Origin: Hydrogenophaga sp.
GTDB taxonomy: Bacteria > Pseudomonadota > Gammaproteobacteria > Burkholderiales > Burkholderiaceae_C
Reading direction: 5' to 3'
Length of the DNA: 64,000 bases
Assembly (NCBI GenBank): GCA_016741995.1
Contig: JACVCO010000014.1
Span: 47,276 to 111,275, forward strand
In this document: positions 25,982 through 36,539 of the stretch, piece after piece
Layout: each line of letters starts with the position of its first letter
Numbering within the stretch: position 1 is the stretch's first letter
Position numbers and translations under genes: made by a program
The notes under the pieces: model-generated
The model's input: the letters and a program-made list of their open reading frames with translations, nothing else
What the model was told of the DNA's origin: nothing
The model's database searches: none

Positions 25982-26874
25982 GGGTTCTGCTGCTCGGCGC
26001 CAACGGCCAGGTGGGCTGGGAGCTGCAGCGCAGCCTGGCCCCGCTGGGCGAGCTGATCGCGCTCGACCGCAAAACGCTCGGGGAAGCCGATTTCGCACAA
26101 CCCGATTCGCTGGCCGCGCTGGTGGACCGTGTGGCGCCCGATGCAATCGTGAACGCGGCGGCACACACCGCGGTGGACAAGGCCGAGAGCGAGCCCGATC
26201 TGGCCCACGCCCTCAACGCCGCGGCGCCCGGTGTGCTGGCGCGCGCCGCCGCGGCGCGGGGCGCGCTGCTGGTGCACTACTCCACCGATTACGTCTTCGA
26301 CGGCAGCGGCACACACCCACGCACCGAGGACGCCCCCACCGGCCCGCTCGGCGTGTATGGGCAAACCAAGCTGGCCGGCGAGCAGGCCGTGCGCGAGAGC
26401 GGCGCGCGCCACCTGATCCTGCGCACCAGCTGGGTTTATGGCGCGCGCGGGCAGAACTTCCCCAAGACCATGATCCGGCTGGCGCAGGAGCGCGCCGAGT
26501 TGCGCGTGATCGACGACCAGGTGGGCGCTCCCACCGGCGCCGATCTGCTGGCCGACGTGACCGCGCACGCCTTGCGCTCGCTGACCGCGCAGCCCGCGCT
26601 GGCTGGCACCTACCACCTGGTGGCGGGCGGCGAGACGAGCTGGCACGGCCTGGCCCGCTTCGCCATCGACACCGCGCAAACCCTGCGGCCCGACCTGCCC
26701 TGGAAGGTGTCGCGCATCGACCCCATTCCGACCACGGAGTACCCCACCCCGGCGCGCCGGCCACACAACTCGCGGCTGGACACCACCCGGCTGCAAACCG
26801 CCTTTGCCCTGCGCCTGCCCCCCTGGGAAGCCGGCGTGCGGCGCATGCTCACGGAGTTCCTCACGCCATCATGA
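25978..26874 (+). CDS. rmlD: dTDP-4-dehydrorhamnose reductase
   Basis: 298 residues. I read the start as TTG 25978 in the TTGA overlap with rmlB, since it gives the classical N-terminus [16 protein letters not shown] with a GGGGG ribosome site seven bases ahead; the next in-frame start would delete the nucleotide site. The catalytic motif is [17 protein letters not shown] and TSWVYG are also seen. It makes dTDP-L-rhamnose with NAD(P)H. Ends in an ATGA overlap with rmlA. Confidence 0.94.
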   Translation: MRVLLLGANGQVGWELQRSLAPLGELIALDRKTLGEADFAQPDSLAALVDRVAPDAIVNAAAHTAVDKAESEPDLAHALNAAAPGVLARAAAARGALLVHYSTDYVFDGSGTHPRTEDAPTGPLGVYGQTKLAGEQAVRESGARHLILRTSWVYGARGQNFPKTMIRLAQERAELRVIDDQVGAPTGADLLADVTAHALRSLTAQPALAGTYHLVAGGETSWHGLARFAIDTAQTLRPDLPWKVSRIDPIPTTEYPTPARRPHNSRLDTTRLQTAFALRLPPWEAGVRRMLTEFLTPS

Positions 26875-27776
26875 GTACCACACGACGCAAGGGCATCATC
26901 CTCGCCGGCGGCTCGGGCACGCGCCTGCACCCGGCCACGCTCGCCATCAGCAAGCAACTGCTGCCGGTGTACGACAAACCCATGGTCTATTACCCGCTGA
27001 GCACGCTCATGCTCGCGGGCATCCAGGACGTGCTGTTGATCAGCACGCCGCAGGACACACCGCGCTTCCAGCAACTGCTGGGCGACGGCAGCGCCTGGGG
27101 CATGAACCTGCAGTACGCCGTGCAACCCAGCCCCGACGGCCTCGCCCAGGCCTTCATCATCGGCGCCGACTTCGTGGGCAACGGCCCGAGCGCGCTCGTG
27201 CTGGGCGACAACATCTACTACGGCCACGACTTCGCCAGCGTGCTGCACAACGCCGACACGCAACCCCACGGCGCCACCGTGTTCGCCTACCACGTGACCG
27301 ACCCCGAGCGCTACGGCGTGGTGGCGTTCGACGGCAAGGGCACGGCCACCAGCATCGAAGAGAAACCCGCCAAGCCCAAGAGCAACTACGCCGTCACCGG
27401 CCTGTACTTCTATGACGCCCAGGTGGTCGATATTGCGCGCGCGGTGAAACCCAGCGCGCGCGGGGAGCTCGAGATCACGGCCGTGAACCAGGCCTACCTG
27501 GACAACGGCCAGCTCAACGTGCAGATCCTGCAACGCGGCTACGCCTGGCTCGACACCGGCACCCACGACAGCCTGCTCGACGCCAGCCAGTTCATCGCCA
27601 CGCTGGAGCACCGCCAGGGCCTGAAGATCGCCTGCCCCGAGGAGATCGCCTGGCGCAATGGGTGGATCAACGCCGAGCAACTGCAACGCCTGGCCGAACC
27701 GCTCAAGAAGAACGGCTACGGGCAGTACCTGCTGCGCCTGCTCGATGACAAGGTGTTCGGCGGAGGCGCGGCGTGA
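26871..27776 (+). CDS. rmlA: Glucose-1-phosphate thymidylyltransferase
   Basis: 301-residue nucleotidyltransferase. [14 protein letters not shown] is at the N-terminus, the Mg-binding Asp is in VLGDNIYYG, and [17 protein letters not shown] is typical. It makes dTDP-glucose from dTTP and glucose-1-phosphate, the first step of the rhamnose route, and is the usual feedback point (by dTDP-rhamnose). ATGA overlap with rmlD; GTGA overlap with rmlC. Confidence 0.96.
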   Translation: MSTTRRKGIILAGGSGTRLHPATLAISKQLLPVYDKPMVYYPLSTLMLAGIQDVLLISTPQDTPRFQQLLGDGSAWGMNLQYAVQPSPDGLAQAFIIGADFVGNGPSALVLGDNIYYGHDFASVLHNADTQPHGATVFAYHVTDPERYGVVAFDGKGTATSIEEKPAKPKSNYAVTGLYFYDAQVVDIARAVKPSARGELEITAVNQAYLDNGQLNVQILQRGYAWLDTGTHDSLLDASQFIATLEHRQGLKIACPEEIAWRNGWINAEQLQRLAEPLKKNGYGQYLLRLLDDKVFGGGAA

Positions 27777-28366
27777 GCGGCAACCTCCAGGTCACGCCCA
27801 CCGCCATCCCGGGCGTGCTCATCCTCGAACCCAAGCGCTTCGGCGACGACCGCGGCTTCTTCCTCGAAAGCTTCAACCAGCGCGCCTTCAACGAGGCCAC
27901 CGGCCTGGACGTGCAGTTCGTGCAGGACAACCACAGCCGCTCGGCCAAGGGCGTGCTGCGCGGGCTGCACTACCAGCTGCCGCCGCACGCGCAGGGCAAG
28001 CTGGTGCGCGTGGTGCGCGGCAGCGTGTTCGACGTGGCGGTGGACATCCGGCGCGACTCACCCACCTTCGGCCAGTGGGTGGGCGTGGACCTCAGCGAGG
28101 ACAATCACCGGCAACTGTGGATTCCGCCGGGGCTGGCGCACGGGTTTCTGGTGACCAGCGAGAGCGCGGATTTTCTGTACAAGACGACGGATTACTACGC
28201 GCCCGATTGCGAGCGCTGCATCGTATGGAACGACCCGACGCTTGCGATCAGTTGGCCGACCAAAGACGAGCCGCAGCTGTCGGCAAAAGACCTGGGCGGA
28301 CAGTTGCTTCGGGATGCTGAGACCCATGCGCAGCTGCGCGTCCCGCAGGGCGCCCACAGGAATTGA
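27773..28366 (+). CDS. rmlC: dTDP-4-dehydrorhamnose 3,5-epimerase
   Basis: 197-residue cupin. Catalytic His66 (RGLHYQ) and Tyr136 (FLYKTTDYY) are in place, with [12 protein letters not shown] near the N-terminus. It epimerises C3 and C5 of dTDP-4-keto-6-deoxyglucose. Start is GTG 27773 overlapping the rmlA stop; homologues align from here. The last 20 or so codons and the following gap look less GC-rich, marking the edge of the variable part of the locus. Confidence 0.95.
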   Translation: MSGNLQVTPTAIPGVLILEPKRFGDDRGFFLESFNQRAFNEATGLDVQFVQDNHSRSAKGVLRGLHYQLPPHAQGKLVRVVRGSVFDVAVDIRRDSPTFGQWVGVDLSEDNHRQLWIPPGLAHGFLVTSESADFLYKTTDYYAPDCERCIVWNDPTLAISWPTKDEPQLSAKDLGGQLLRDAETHAQLRVPQGAHRN

Positions 28367-28431
28367 AGAAACATGACGGTCGGGCCGCGCCTTGCGAGGA
28401 GTCCGATCGCCAGCACTTACAGGGGAATCGT

Positions 28432-29553
28432 TTGAACAAGAAGGCATTGATCACCGGCATCACGGGCCAGGATGGCTCGTACTTGGCCGAATTTTTGCTC
28501 GAGAAGGGTTACGTGGTTCACGGCATCAAGCGCCGCGCCAGCCTGTTCAACACCGGCAGGGTCGATCACCTGTATCAAGATCCGCACATCTCGCACCGCA
28601 ACTTCGTCCTGCACTACGGCGATCTGACCGACACAAGCAACCTGGTGCGCATCGTTCAGCAGGTGCAGCCCGACGAGATCTACAACCTTGGAGCGCAAAG
28701 CCACGTTGCCGTGAGCTTCGAGAGCCCCGAATACACGGCCGACGTTGACGCCATTGGCACGCTGCGGCTGCTGGAGGCCATCCGCATCCTCGGCCTGGAG
28801 AAGAAAACCCGCTTCTACCAGGCATCCACCTCGGAGCTGTACGGCCTGGTGCAAGAGACGCCACAAAGGGAAAGCACGCCCTTCTACCCGCGCAGCCCCT
28901 ATGGCGTTGCCAAGCTCTACGCCTACTGGATCACGGTCAATTACCGCGAAGCCTATGGCATGTACGCATGCAACGGCATCCTGTTCAACCACGAGAGCCC
29001 CCGACGGGGCGAAACCTTTGTCACCCGGAAGATCACACGCGGCCTCTGTCACATCGCGCAAGGGCTTGAGGCGTGTCTCTACATGGGCAACATGGACGCG
29101 CTGCGCGACTGGGGCCACGCCAAGGACTATGTGCGCATGCAGTGGATGATGCTGCAGCAAGCGCAACCCAAAGACTATGTGATCGCCACGGGCGTGCAGT
29201 ACAGCGTGCGCGAGTTCATCACGAAATCTGCGGCACAACTCGGTGTCTCCCTGCGGTTTGAAGGCAAGGGAGAAGCCGAATGTGCCGTGGTGGCGGCCAT
29301 CAGCGGAGACAAGGCGCCCGCCCTCAAGGTGGGCGACGTCGTCGTTCGGGTCGATCCGCACTATTTCCGGCCTGCCGAGGTTGAAACCTTGTTGGGTGAT
29401 CCCGGGCTGGCCAAGAAGGATCTGGGCTGGGTTCCTCAGATCACCCTGGACGAGATGGTCCGGGAAATGGTCGACCACGACCTGGAACAAGCCAGGCAAC
29501 TCGCTTTGCTGAGGCGGCACGGCTTCTCGGTGCAAGTGAGCAAGGAAAAATGA
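28432..29553 (+). CDS. gmd: GDP-mannose 4,6-dehydratase
   Basis: 373 residues, the same length as the E. coli enzyme when started at TTG 28432, which has AGGGGA seven bases ahead and gives [18 protein letters not shown]. An upstream in-frame TTG (28363) would add 23 unlikely residues. Motifs: GITGQDG for NADP+, ASTSELYG and [10 protein letters not shown] (Tyr/Lys). It makes GDP-4-keto-6-deoxy-D-mannose. Coupled by ATGA overlap to fcl. Confidence 0.95.
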   Translation: MNKKALITGITGQDGSYLAEFLLEKGYVVHGIKRRASLFNTGRVDHLYQDPHISHRNFVLHYGDLTDTSNLVRIVQQVQPDEIYNLGAQSHVAVSFESPEYTADVDAIGTLRLLEAIRILGLEKKTRFYQASTSELYGLVQETPQRESTPFYPRSPYGVAKLYAYWITVNYREAYGMYACNGILFNHESPRRGETFVTRKITRGLCHIAQGLEACLYMGNMDALRDWGHAKDYVRMQWMMLQQAQPKDYVIATGVQYSVREFITKSAAQLGVSLRFEGKGEAECAVVAAISGDKAPALKVGDVVVRVDPHYFRPAEVETLLGDPGLAKKDLGWVPQITLDEMVREMVDHDLEQARQLALLRRHGFSVQVSKEK

Positions 29554-30521
29554 CTTCCCCCGAGAAGATCTTCGTCGCAGGCCATCGCGGCATGGTAGGC
29601 AGTGCCATCGTTCGCGCCTTGTTGGCGCAGGGTGTCGCTGCGGAATCGATCGTCACACGCACCCGCAACCAGCTTGATCTGAGTGACCAGATCGCGGTCC
29701 AGGCCTTCTTTGGCCAGGAGAAACCCACCCAGGTCTATCTCGCTGCGGCCAAGGTGGGGGGCATCCATGCCAACAACGCCTATCCGGCGGAGTTCATCTA
29801 CCAGAACCTGATGGTGCAGGCCAACGTCATCCATGCGGCGCACACGCACGGCGTACAAAAGCTGCTGTTCCTGGGCTCCAGCTGCATCTACCCGCGACAG
29901 GCTCCGCAACCCATGCGTGAGGATACCCTGCTCACCGGGGTCCTCGAGTCCACAAACGAACCCTATGCGGTGGCGAAGATCGCGGGCATCAAGCTCTGCG
30001 AAAGCTACAACCGCCAGTATGGGCGGGACTATCGCAGCGCAATGCCCACCAACCTCTACGGTCCTGGCGACAACTACCACCCGGAGAACAGTCACGTCAT
30101 TCCAGCACTGTTGCGGCGCTTTCATGAGGCCGTCCAGAACCGTGCTCAAGAAGTGACCATCTGGGGCACGGGCACGCCGAAGCGGGAGTTCCTCTACGTG
30201 GACGACATGGCCGCCGCGAGCATCTTCTTGATGAATCTGCCGGCCGCATCCTACGCGGCCCAGGTGCAGCCACAACTCAGCCACATCAACGTGGGCTACG
30301 GGGAGGACGTCACCATTGCCGAGTTGGCGCACACCATAGCAAGGGTGGTGGGCTACGAGAACAAGATCGTGTTCGACGCCAGCAAACCCGACGGCACGCC
30401 GCGAAAACTGATGGATTCGGGCCGCCTTCAGGCCATGGGCTGGAAACCGACCGTGTCGCTGGAAGCCGGATTGCGAATGGCCTACCGCGACATGCAACTG
30501 CATGAAATGCGCAGCGCATGA
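29550..30521 (+). CDS. fcl: GDP-L-fucose synthase
   Basis: 323 residues. [17 protein letters not shown] at the N-terminus, GSSCIYP and [11 protein letters not shown] (Tyr and Lys of the SDR site) identify the 3,5-epimerase/4-reductase that turns the Gmd product into GDP-L-fucose. With gmd this gives the locus a second activated 6-deoxyhexose. Ends in ATGA overlap with the next gene. Confidence 0.95.
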   Translation: MTSPEKIFVAGHRGMVGSAIVRALLAQGVAAESIVTRTRNQLDLSDQIAVQAFFGQEKPTQVYLAAAKVGGIHANNAYPAEFIYQNLMVQANVIHAAHTHGVQKLLFLGSSCIYPRQAPQPMREDTLLTGVLESTNEPYAVAKIAGIKLCESYNRQYGRDYRSAMPTNLYGPGDNYHPENSHVIPALLRRFHEAVQNRAQEVTIWGTGTPKREFLYVDDMAAASIFLMNLPAASYAAQVQPQLSHINVGYGEDVTIAELAHTIARVVGYENKIVFDASKPDGTPRKLMDSGRLQAMGWKPTVSLEAGLRMAYRDMQLHEMRSA

Positions 30522-31510
30522 GTCAGAACATGAATGCGACAGAAATGATCAAGCGCAAGGCACTGGGATTTGTCACGAGGGCGCTTTCCTCGCAGATGCG
30601 CACGGAGGGCCTTGCGTTCCTGGCGGGCGAGACTGCCGCGCGCCAGGTTCGGGGGCTGGAGCGTTTGCGCAGCCTCTGCGACGCAGAGTTCCGGGTGTCC
30701 TCACAATGGGGCGAAGACGGCATCATCGAATGGCTGGTGCACCAGATGGAGGGAATCCCGGAATCCTTCGTCGAATTCGGCGTCGAGAACTACCTCGAGT
30801 CGAACACGCGTTTTCTGCTGCAGCACCGCAACTGGCGCGGCCTGGTCATCGATGGCAGCGAAACACACGTTGACTTCATTCACCGGGACCAGATCAGCTG
30901 GCGCCACGATCTGACGGCGGTGGCCTCGTTCATCACGCGGGACAACATCAACTCGATCATCTCGGGCGCCGGCTTCACCGGGGAAATCGGCATCCTCAGC
31001 GTCGACATCGACGGTGTCGACTACTGGGTCTGGGAGGCCATCGACCGCATCAATCCCCAGATCATCATCGCCGAGTACAACTCGGCCTTCGGCGACATCC
31101 TCCCGCTGACCGTTCCGTACTCTCACGACTTCGTCCGTTCGCGGGCGCACCACAGCAACCTCTACTACGGTCTTTCGATCAGGGCCGCCCAGCATCTCGC
31201 CGCCCGACGCGGGTACACGCTGGTCGGGACCAATCGGGCTGGCAGCAACGCTTTCTTCGTCCGCAACGATCGAGCGGATTGCATCTTGAAGCGAATCGAC
31301 CTTGTGCAAGACCGCCCATCCCGATTCCGCGAGAGCCGCGCGCCGGATGGCGCATTGACATTCGTGGCGCCCGCCGACCGCGCATCGGTCATGGCGGACA
31401 TGCCGGTCATCGACGTATCCACGAACACCCAACGGCAACTGGGTGATGCCCAGAGCCTGCTTTCGCCTCGTTGGCAGGCACTGCTTGCCGGCCGGGCGGA
31501 AGCGACGTGA
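30518..31510 (+). CDS. Conserved hypothetical protein with methyltransferase-like (FkbM-related) fold
   Basis: 330 residues. The stretch [17 protein letters not shown], then [19 protein letters not shown] and [10 protein letters not shown], resembles the nucleotide-binding half of FkbM-type methyltransferases, and [14 protein letters not shown] looks like motif IV. A short C-terminal part carries no motif I know. Soluble, no signal. Start-stop coupled on both sides within the O-antigen locus (ATGA and TGATG), so a sugar-modifying role is likely; activity is unproven. Confidence 0.75.
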   Translation: MSQNMNATEMIKRKALGFVTRALSSQMRTEGLAFLAGETAARQVRGLERLRSLCDAEFRVSSQWGEDGIIEWLVHQMEGIPESFVEFGVENYLESNTRFLLQHRNWRGLVIDGSETHVDFIHRDQISWRHDLTAVASFITRDNINSIISGAGFTGEIGILSVDIDGVDYWVWEAIDRINPQIIIAEYNSAFGDILPLTVPYSHDFVRSRAHHSNLYYGLSIRAAQHLAARRGYTLVGTNRAGSNAFFVRNDRADCILKRIDLVQDRPSRFRESRAPDGALTFVAPADRASVMADMPVIDVSTNTQRQLGDAQSLLSPRWQALLAGRAEAT

Positions 31511-32427
31511 TGCTGCGCAACGTACTGGTCACGGGGGCCTTCGGTTTTCTGGGGCGGCACGTCGCACGGGCCTGCGCCCACGCAGGACACACAGTGCGCG
31601 GCATTGGCCACGGCGCATGGACCCGCGCCGAATGGAGCAAATGGGGCTTGAGCGAGTGGCACTCGGCAGATCTGACGCGGGATTCTCTCGTGTCGTATGG
31701 CGGCGAACCCGACCTCATCATCCATTGCGCAGGCAGCGGCTCTGTCGGATTCTCGATGGCACACCCTTCGCAGGATTTCGATCGAACGGTGGTGACCACG
31801 CGCGACGTTCTCGAGTACGCGCGACTGCATCGTCCCCATGCCAGGGTGGTGATCCCCTCAAGCGCCAGCGTGTACGGAAACGCCGGCGATATGCCCATCA
31901 GCGTGAATGCGCCACTGTGCCCGGTGTCTCCCTACGGCATGCACAAGAAGATGGCCGAGGAACTCTGTCTTTCCTACGCCCAGCATTTCGGTATCTCGGT
32001 GGGGATCGTTCGCTTGTTTTCCGTTTACGGCGTCGGGCTTCGCAAGCAGCTTCTATGGGACGCGTGCAACAAGCTGTCGCGCGGACCAGCCACCTTCGGC
32101 GGAACCGGACACGAAACGCGCGACTGGTTGCATGTCGATGACGCCGCGCGGCTTCTGCTGGCGGCCGGCCTGGCGGACCATTCGAGCCGATTGACCATCA
32201 ACGGCGCGACTGGCGTGGGTGTGCCCATCCACCGGATCGTCGAAACCATTGCACAGGCTTTCGGCAGTGCCGGTGATGTGCGGTTTTCGGGAGGCGGTCG
32301 CCCGGGTGATCCCCTTCACCTCATCGCAGACATGCAGGGCACCGAAGTGCTCGACTGGCGTCCCACGCACTCGCTGGACACCGAGCTGGGGCATTTCGTG
32401 GAATGGTTCAAGTCGGGGGCGCCGTGA
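31510..32427 (+). CDS. NAD-dependent epimerase/dehydratase family protein
   Basis: 305-residue extended SDR: VLVTGAFGFLGRHVA at the N-terminus, SSASVYG and YGMHKKMAEE (Tyr/Lys). It would epimerise, dehydrate or reduce a nucleotide sugar in this locus, perhaps GDP- or UDP-linked. Start ATG 31510 lies inside the previous stop (TGATG). Substrate cannot be deduced. Confidence 0.88.
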   Translation: MLRNVLVTGAFGFLGRHVARACAHAGHTVRGIGHGAWTRAEWSKWGLSEWHSADLTRDSLVSYGGEPDLIIHCAGSGSVGFSMAHPSQDFDRTVVTTRDVLEYARLHRPHARVVIPSSASVYGNAGDMPISVNAPLCPVSPYGMHKKMAEELCLSYAQHFGISVGIVRLFSVYGVGLRKQLLWDACNKLSRGPATFGGTGHETRDWLHVDDAARLLLAAGLADHSSRLTINGATGVGVPIHRIVETIAQAFGSAGDVRFSGGGRPGDPLHLIADMQGTEVLDWRPTHSLDTELGHFVEWFKSGAP

Positions 32428-33617
32428 AGCGGATTGCCTTCTTCATGCAGGCCAACCAACACGAATGGCTGGGTGGGCTCAGTTACCTGCGCAACCTGCT
32501 CAAGGCCGTGTTGGCCAATCCGGCCCGCCGCATCGACCCCGTGCTGATGGTGCATCCGGCCATGGCACAAGCCGACCTGTCCGGCTTCCCCGCCGTCGAG
32601 GTCATCAGGACGCCACTGGTCATGCACCGGCACCCGGCGCGGTTGGCCAGCAGGGCTGTCTTCGATCTCTGCCAGCGTGACATCACGCTGGAACTGTTGC
32701 TGCGAAAGCACCGCATCGACGCGCTGTCTCACGCGCCCGCCATCGGCACCAGGAGCGCGGTCCCCTCCATCGGCTGGATTCCCGATTTCCAACACGTTCG
32801 CATGCCTGAGTACTTCACGCAACGCGAGCGCGACGAGCGAAACCGACAGTACCTCCGCCTGACCGACGGAAGCCGCCGACTCATCCTGAGCAGCAACGAC
32901 GCTCTGCGGGATTTCACTGCGTTTGCACCGCACGCCATCGACAAGGCCCGCGTGCTGCATTTCGTCGCCTGCCCGGACAGCACCGAGGCGGCGCTGACGC
33001 GTGAGCAAATCGGGAGCCGCTTCGGCATCGATCGCCCCTACTTCCACCTGCCCAACCAGTTCTGGACACACAAGAACCACGCCGCGGTGATTGAAGCCGT
33101 CGGCCTGCTTCGCAAGCAGGGCACCGATGTGCTGGTTCTGGCAACAGGCAAGACATCGGATCACAGAGACCCGCAGCACTTCGAACGCCTGATGACCCGG
33201 GTGAAGCAGCTTGGTATCGAAGACAGCTTCAGGGTGCTGGGGATCGTGAGCCTGCCAGAACTCCAGTCGCTCATGCTGCATGCACTCGCGCTGATCAACC
33301 CGTCGAACTTCGAGGGCTGGAGCACGACCGTCGAGGAGTCAAAATCACTCGGACTGCCGATGATCCTTTCGGATATTCCCGTCCACCAGGAACAGGCACC
33401 CGCCCTGGGCCGCTTCTTCAAAAACGGCTCCGCCGAAGCGCTGGCCGAGGCACTGCTGTCAGCGATACGAACGCATGATCCGGCGGTGGCAAAACAAGCG
33501 CGCGAGGCAGCTGCGCTGCACCTGCCAGAGCGGATGGTCCAGTTTGGCCGCACCTACGAGGAGATCGCCCTCGACGCCATCACCGATGCCATGCGCCCGA
33601 GAGAAAACCGATCATGA
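32424..33617 (+). CDS. Glycosyltransferase family 4 protein
   Basis: 397 residues, GT-B fold. The C-terminal donor site is recognisable: FWTHKNHAAVIEAV near residue 215 and NPSNFEGWSTTVEESKSLGLP near 295, with the Glu-x7-Glu of retaining GT4 enzymes. The N-terminus has FFMQANQHEWLGGLSYLRNLL. It adds one sugar to the growing O chain in the cytosol. GTG start overlaps the previous stop; homologues begin with an MKRIAFF-like strand here. Donor unknown. Confidence 0.88.
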   Translation: MKRIAFFMQANQHEWLGGLSYLRNLLKAVLANPARRIDPVLMVHPAMAQADLSGFPAVEVIRTPLVMHRHPARLASRAVFDLCQRDITLELLLRKHRIDALSHAPAIGTRSAVPSIGWIPDFQHVRMPEYFTQRERDERNRQYLRLTDGSRRLILSSNDALRDFTAFAPHAIDKARVLHFVACPDSTEAALTREQIGSRFGIDRPYFHLPNQFWTHKNHAAVIEAVGLLRKQGTDVLVLATGKTSDHRDPQHFERLMTRVKQLGIEDSFRVLGIVSLPELQSLMLHALALINPSNFEGWSTTVEESKSLGLPMILSDIPVHQEQAPALGRFFKNGSAEALAEALLSAIRTHDPAVAKQAREAAALHLPERMVQFGRTYEEIALDAITDAMRPRENRS

Positions 33618-34456
33618 ATGCCCCTGATTCCTCCCGGCGAGATCTGGTCATAGAAGCCGGCAGCTCGCCCAGCCAATACGCCAGCGAAGTGTGGCGGTAT
33701 CGCAGCCTGCTCTTCATTCTTGCGTGGCGGGACATCCGGGTTCGATTCAAACAGACCGTGATCGGCGCCGCCTGGGCGGTGCTGCGCCCCTTGCTGACGT
33801 TGATCATTCTGACCATCGTGTTCAGCAAGATTGCGCGCCTGCCCTCCGAAGGCAATGCGCCGTATGTCCTGCTGGTGCTGAGCGGCCTGCTGCCGTGGCA
33901 GTTCTTTGCGGCCGGGCTGTCCGATGCCGCCAGCAGCGTGACGGACAACGAGAAGATCGTCAGCAAGATCTATTTCCCCCGGCTCGTCATCCCCATCAGC
34001 GCATTGGCGGTATGTGCCGTGGACTTTGCAATCGCGCTGCTGATCATGGTCGGGATCTTCGCGTTTTACGGTCTGACCCCCGACTGGAACCTGCTGGCGC
34101 TGCCGGTGGTGCTGGTGTTCGCGGTGCTGGCCGCGCTCGGGCCCGGCCTGTTGCTCGCCGCCCTCAACGTCAAATACCGCGACTTTCGCTACGTGGTCCC
34201 GTTCATTGTGCAGATGGGCATCTACGTTTCGCCCGTCGCCTACAGCACCAGCCTCATCCCCGAAGGCTGGCGCACTCTGTACTATCTCAACCCCATGGCA
34301 GGGCTGATCGACGCGTTTCGATGGACGGTCCTGGGCAGCAACTTCACGCCATGGTGGCCTGGCATCGGTTTGTCACTGAGCGTGCTGGTGGTGCTTCTGG
34401 TGGCGGGTGCGCTGTACTTCCGCGCCACCGAACGTTCGTTTGCCGACAACATCTGA
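33614..34456 (+). CDS. wzm: ABC-2 type polysaccharide exporter permease (Wzm-like)
   Basis: 280 residues with six membrane segments. FILAWRDIRVRFKQTVIGAAW near residue 35 and an N-terminal amphipathic region match the Wzm/TagG family. It is the channel that carries undecaprenyl-linked O-polysaccharide across the inner membrane, together with the Wzt ATPase three bases downstream. ATGA overlap with the glycosyltransferase gene before it. Confidence 0.93.
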   Translation: MNAPDSSRRDLVIEAGSSPSQYASEVWRYRSLLFILAWRDIRVRFKQTVIGAAWAVLRPLLTLIILTIVFSKIARLPSEGNAPYVLLVLSGLLPWQFFAAGLSDAASSVTDNEKIVSKIYFPRLVIPISALAVCAVDFAIALLIMVGIFAFYGLTPDWNLLALPVVLVFAVLAALGPGLLLAALNVKYRDFRYVVPFIVQMGIYVSPVAYSTSLIPEGWRTLYYLNPMAGLIDAFRWTVLGSNFTPWWPGIGLSLSVLVVLLVAGALYFRATERSFADNI

Positions 34457-34459
34457 CCC

Positions 34460-35737
34460 ATGTCCTTTGCCATCAAGATTGAAGGGCTCGGCAAGCGATA
34501 CCTGCTGACCCACCAACACAAGGCGCGTTACCACTCGCTGCGCGATGCGCTGGCCGACGGCGCGCAACGCCTTGTGGGTGCCGCCAGAGGAGCGGTGCTT
34601 GGCCGGCCGGCGCCCACCCGGACAGAGCGCGAGGAGTTTTGGGCACTCAAGGACATCGACCTGCAAGTCGAACAAGGGGAGCGGCTGGCGATCGTGGGCC
34701 GCAACGGGGCAGGAAAATCGACCCTGCTGAAGCTGTTGAGCCGCGTGACCGAACCCACGCGAGGCCGGGCCACACTGCGTGGTCGAATGGCCAGCCTGCT
34801 TGAAGTCGGCACCGGCTTCCACCCCGAACTGACAGGGCGGGAGAACATCTACCTCAATGGAGCGATCCTGGGCATGGGCCGCCGGGAGATCGACCGGAAG
34901 TTCGACGAGATCGTCGCCTTCGCCGATGTCGAGAAGTTTCTGGACACACCGGTCAAGCGCTACTCCAGCGGCATGTACACGCGCCTGGCCTTTTCGGTGG
35001 CAGCCCATCTGGACACCGACATCCTGATCATCGACGAGGTGCTGGCCGTTGGCGACGCCGCGTTCCAGCGCAAATGCCTCGGCAAGATGGAGGACGTGAG
35101 CCAGCAGGGGCGCACCCTGCTGTTCGTGAGCCACAACATGGCAGCGGTCGAGACACTTTGCAACCGCGCGGTGCTGCTCGCGGGCGGCCGGATCGTGGAC
35201 TCGGGCGATACGCGCCGTATCGTCGAAGCCTATTCACACACCTGGCGGCAGGGGGTGGCCCTCAGTGAACGGCACGATCGCAGCGGCACGGGCCGCGCCA
35301 GGATCGAGTCCATCGTGCTGGAGAACGGCGCGGGCGAGGAAACGCCCAGAATTGCCTCCATGCAACCATTCAGCGTCAACGTGACCGTGTCGGCGGCGCC
35401 CGAAGCCGTGGGCAAAAAGGTCGACCTGATCCTGATCGTGTGCGACAGCCGCGACACGCGCATGGTGCCCCTGTACACCGAGTGGACGCAAAGCGATTTG
35501 CGTCTCACGGCCGAACGCCAACGCTTTCGCTGCACCGTCCCTGCGGGGTTGCCACTGATCGCCGACACCTATTGGCTGACCGCGGCCGTGCTGATCGGCG
35601 GTGTGAGCGAGGACAAGCTGGACCGCGCACTCGAGTTCGAGGTCACGCCCCCTGAAGGGTTTGCCGAGGGATTGGTGTTGAATCCGGGCTTCGGCCAGAT
35701 TCTTGTCAAACACGATTGGGGACATATTCATGCTTGA
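34460..35737 (+). CDS. wzt: Polysaccharide ABC exporter ATPase with C-terminal cargo-binding domain (Wzt-like)
   Basis: 425 residues. Walker A GRNGAGKST (80-88), signature YSSGM (168-172), Walker B LIIDEV (189-194) and the switch His225 are intact. Residues from about 275 on form an extra beta-rich domain, as in Wzt proteins whose C-terminal domain recognises a modified non-reducing end of the O chain. This predicts export only of terminated chains. The 3' end overlaps by eight bases a 2-oxoglutarate oxygenase gene, followed by three methyltransferases. Confidence 0.94.
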   Translation: MSFAIKIEGLGKRYLLTHQHKARYHSLRDALADGAQRLVGAARGAVLGRPAPTRTEREEFWALKDIDLQVEQGERLAIVGRNGAGKSTLLKLLSRVTEPTRGRATLRGRMASLLEVGTGFHPELTGRENIYLNGAILGMGRREIDRKFDEIVAFADVEKFLDTPVKRYSSGMYTRLAFSVAAHLDTDILIIDEVLAVGDAAFQRKCLGKMEDVSQQGRTLLFVSHNMAAVETLCNRAVLLAGGRIVDSGDTRRIVEAYSHTWRQGVALSERHDRSGTGRARIESIVLENGAGEETPRIASMQPFSVNVTVSAAPEAVGKKVDLILIVCDSRDTRMVPLYTEWTQSDLRLTAERQRFRCTVPAGLPLIADTYWLTAAVLIGGVSEDKLDRALEFEVTPPEGFAEGLVLNPGFGQILVKHDWGHIHA

Positions 35738-36536
35738 ATCAACCGCGCAGGGCGCACCCGCCCATTCCGCTCCCGTTGCGTTGCCGACCGACGGCGAGCA
35801 ACTGCTCAAGCTCGGGCGAGCCCACTTCAGGTACGAGCCGTACCCCATCGGCATCATCCGCGATATCTTCGACCCAGCTTTGTATGCACGCTTGGTCGAT
35901 ACATTCCCGCCCGCCGACCTTTTCCGCTTCATGCAACATCATGGGGACAAATGGTCGTTGTCGGAAGTCAACCATCCGGACCTCTATCACAAGTTTCTGC
36001 GCGCCAACGACGAGTGGCATCGGCTTTTCCGCGAGGTAAAAAGTCCAGGCTTCATTGATCAAGTCCTGCGAGCGCTGGCTCAATCAAAGATCGAACTTGG
36101 CCTGAATGCATCGGGGGCGGGTGGCGTCCTGCGCAAGCTGCGCGACGGCTTGCTGGGCCGAAAGTCCCGCAATGAGCTCCGGGCACGCTTCGAGTTTTCA
36201 ATGATGAGCGCGGCGGGCGGCAACATCCTCCCGCACACGGACTCGCCCCAGAAGCACATCACTTTGGTGGTGAGCATGGTCAAGCCAGGGGAGTGGGATT
36301 CATCGTGGGGTGGCGGCACCGATCTCATGCGCCCGCTGGACCCCAGCGAAAACTTCAACCACCTGAATCGCTACCTGAATTTTGATCAGGTGGAGACGCT
36401 TGAGACGATGCCCTATGAGTCCAACCAATGCGTCATCTTCATCAAGACCTTCAATTCCCTGCATGCCGTCAAACCGATGACGGGGCCGCGCGAGGTCATG
36501 CGACGAACACTCACTGTCAATATCGAGTCAATCTAA
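35730..36536 (+). CDS. 2-oxoglutarate/Fe(II)-dependent oxygenase family protein
   Basis: 268 residues. The facial triad is visible: His169 and Asp171 (LPHTDSPQKH) and His245 (FNSLHAV), with a 2-oxoglutarate-binding Arg258/259. It probably hydroxylates a sugar, lipid or other small substrate. Start ATG 35730, preceded by GGGGA, lies inside the 3' end of wzt (eight bases of overlap), which ties it to the export and chain-end step. Substrate unknown; hydroxylase fold assignment is firm, role is inference. Confidence 0.85.
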   Translation: MLESTAQGAPAHSAPVALPTDGEQLLKLGRAHFRYEPYPIGIIRDIFDPALYARLVDTFPPADLFRFMQHHGDKWSLSEVNHPDLYHKFLRANDEWHRLFREVKSPGFIDQVLRALAQSKIELGLNASGAGGVLRKLRDGLLGRKSRNELRARFEFSMMSAAGGNILPHTDSPQKHITLVVSMVKPGEWDSSWGGGTDLMRPLDPSENFNHLNRYLNFDQVETLETMPYESNQCVIFIKTFNSLHAVKPMTGPREVMRRTLTVNIESI

Positions 36537-36539
36537 ATC

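Noticed and set aside
28363..28431. N-terminal extension of Gmd from an upstream TTG
   Set aside because: It would add 23 residues before a conserved start; TTG 28432 has a good ribosome site and gives the family length of 373 residues.
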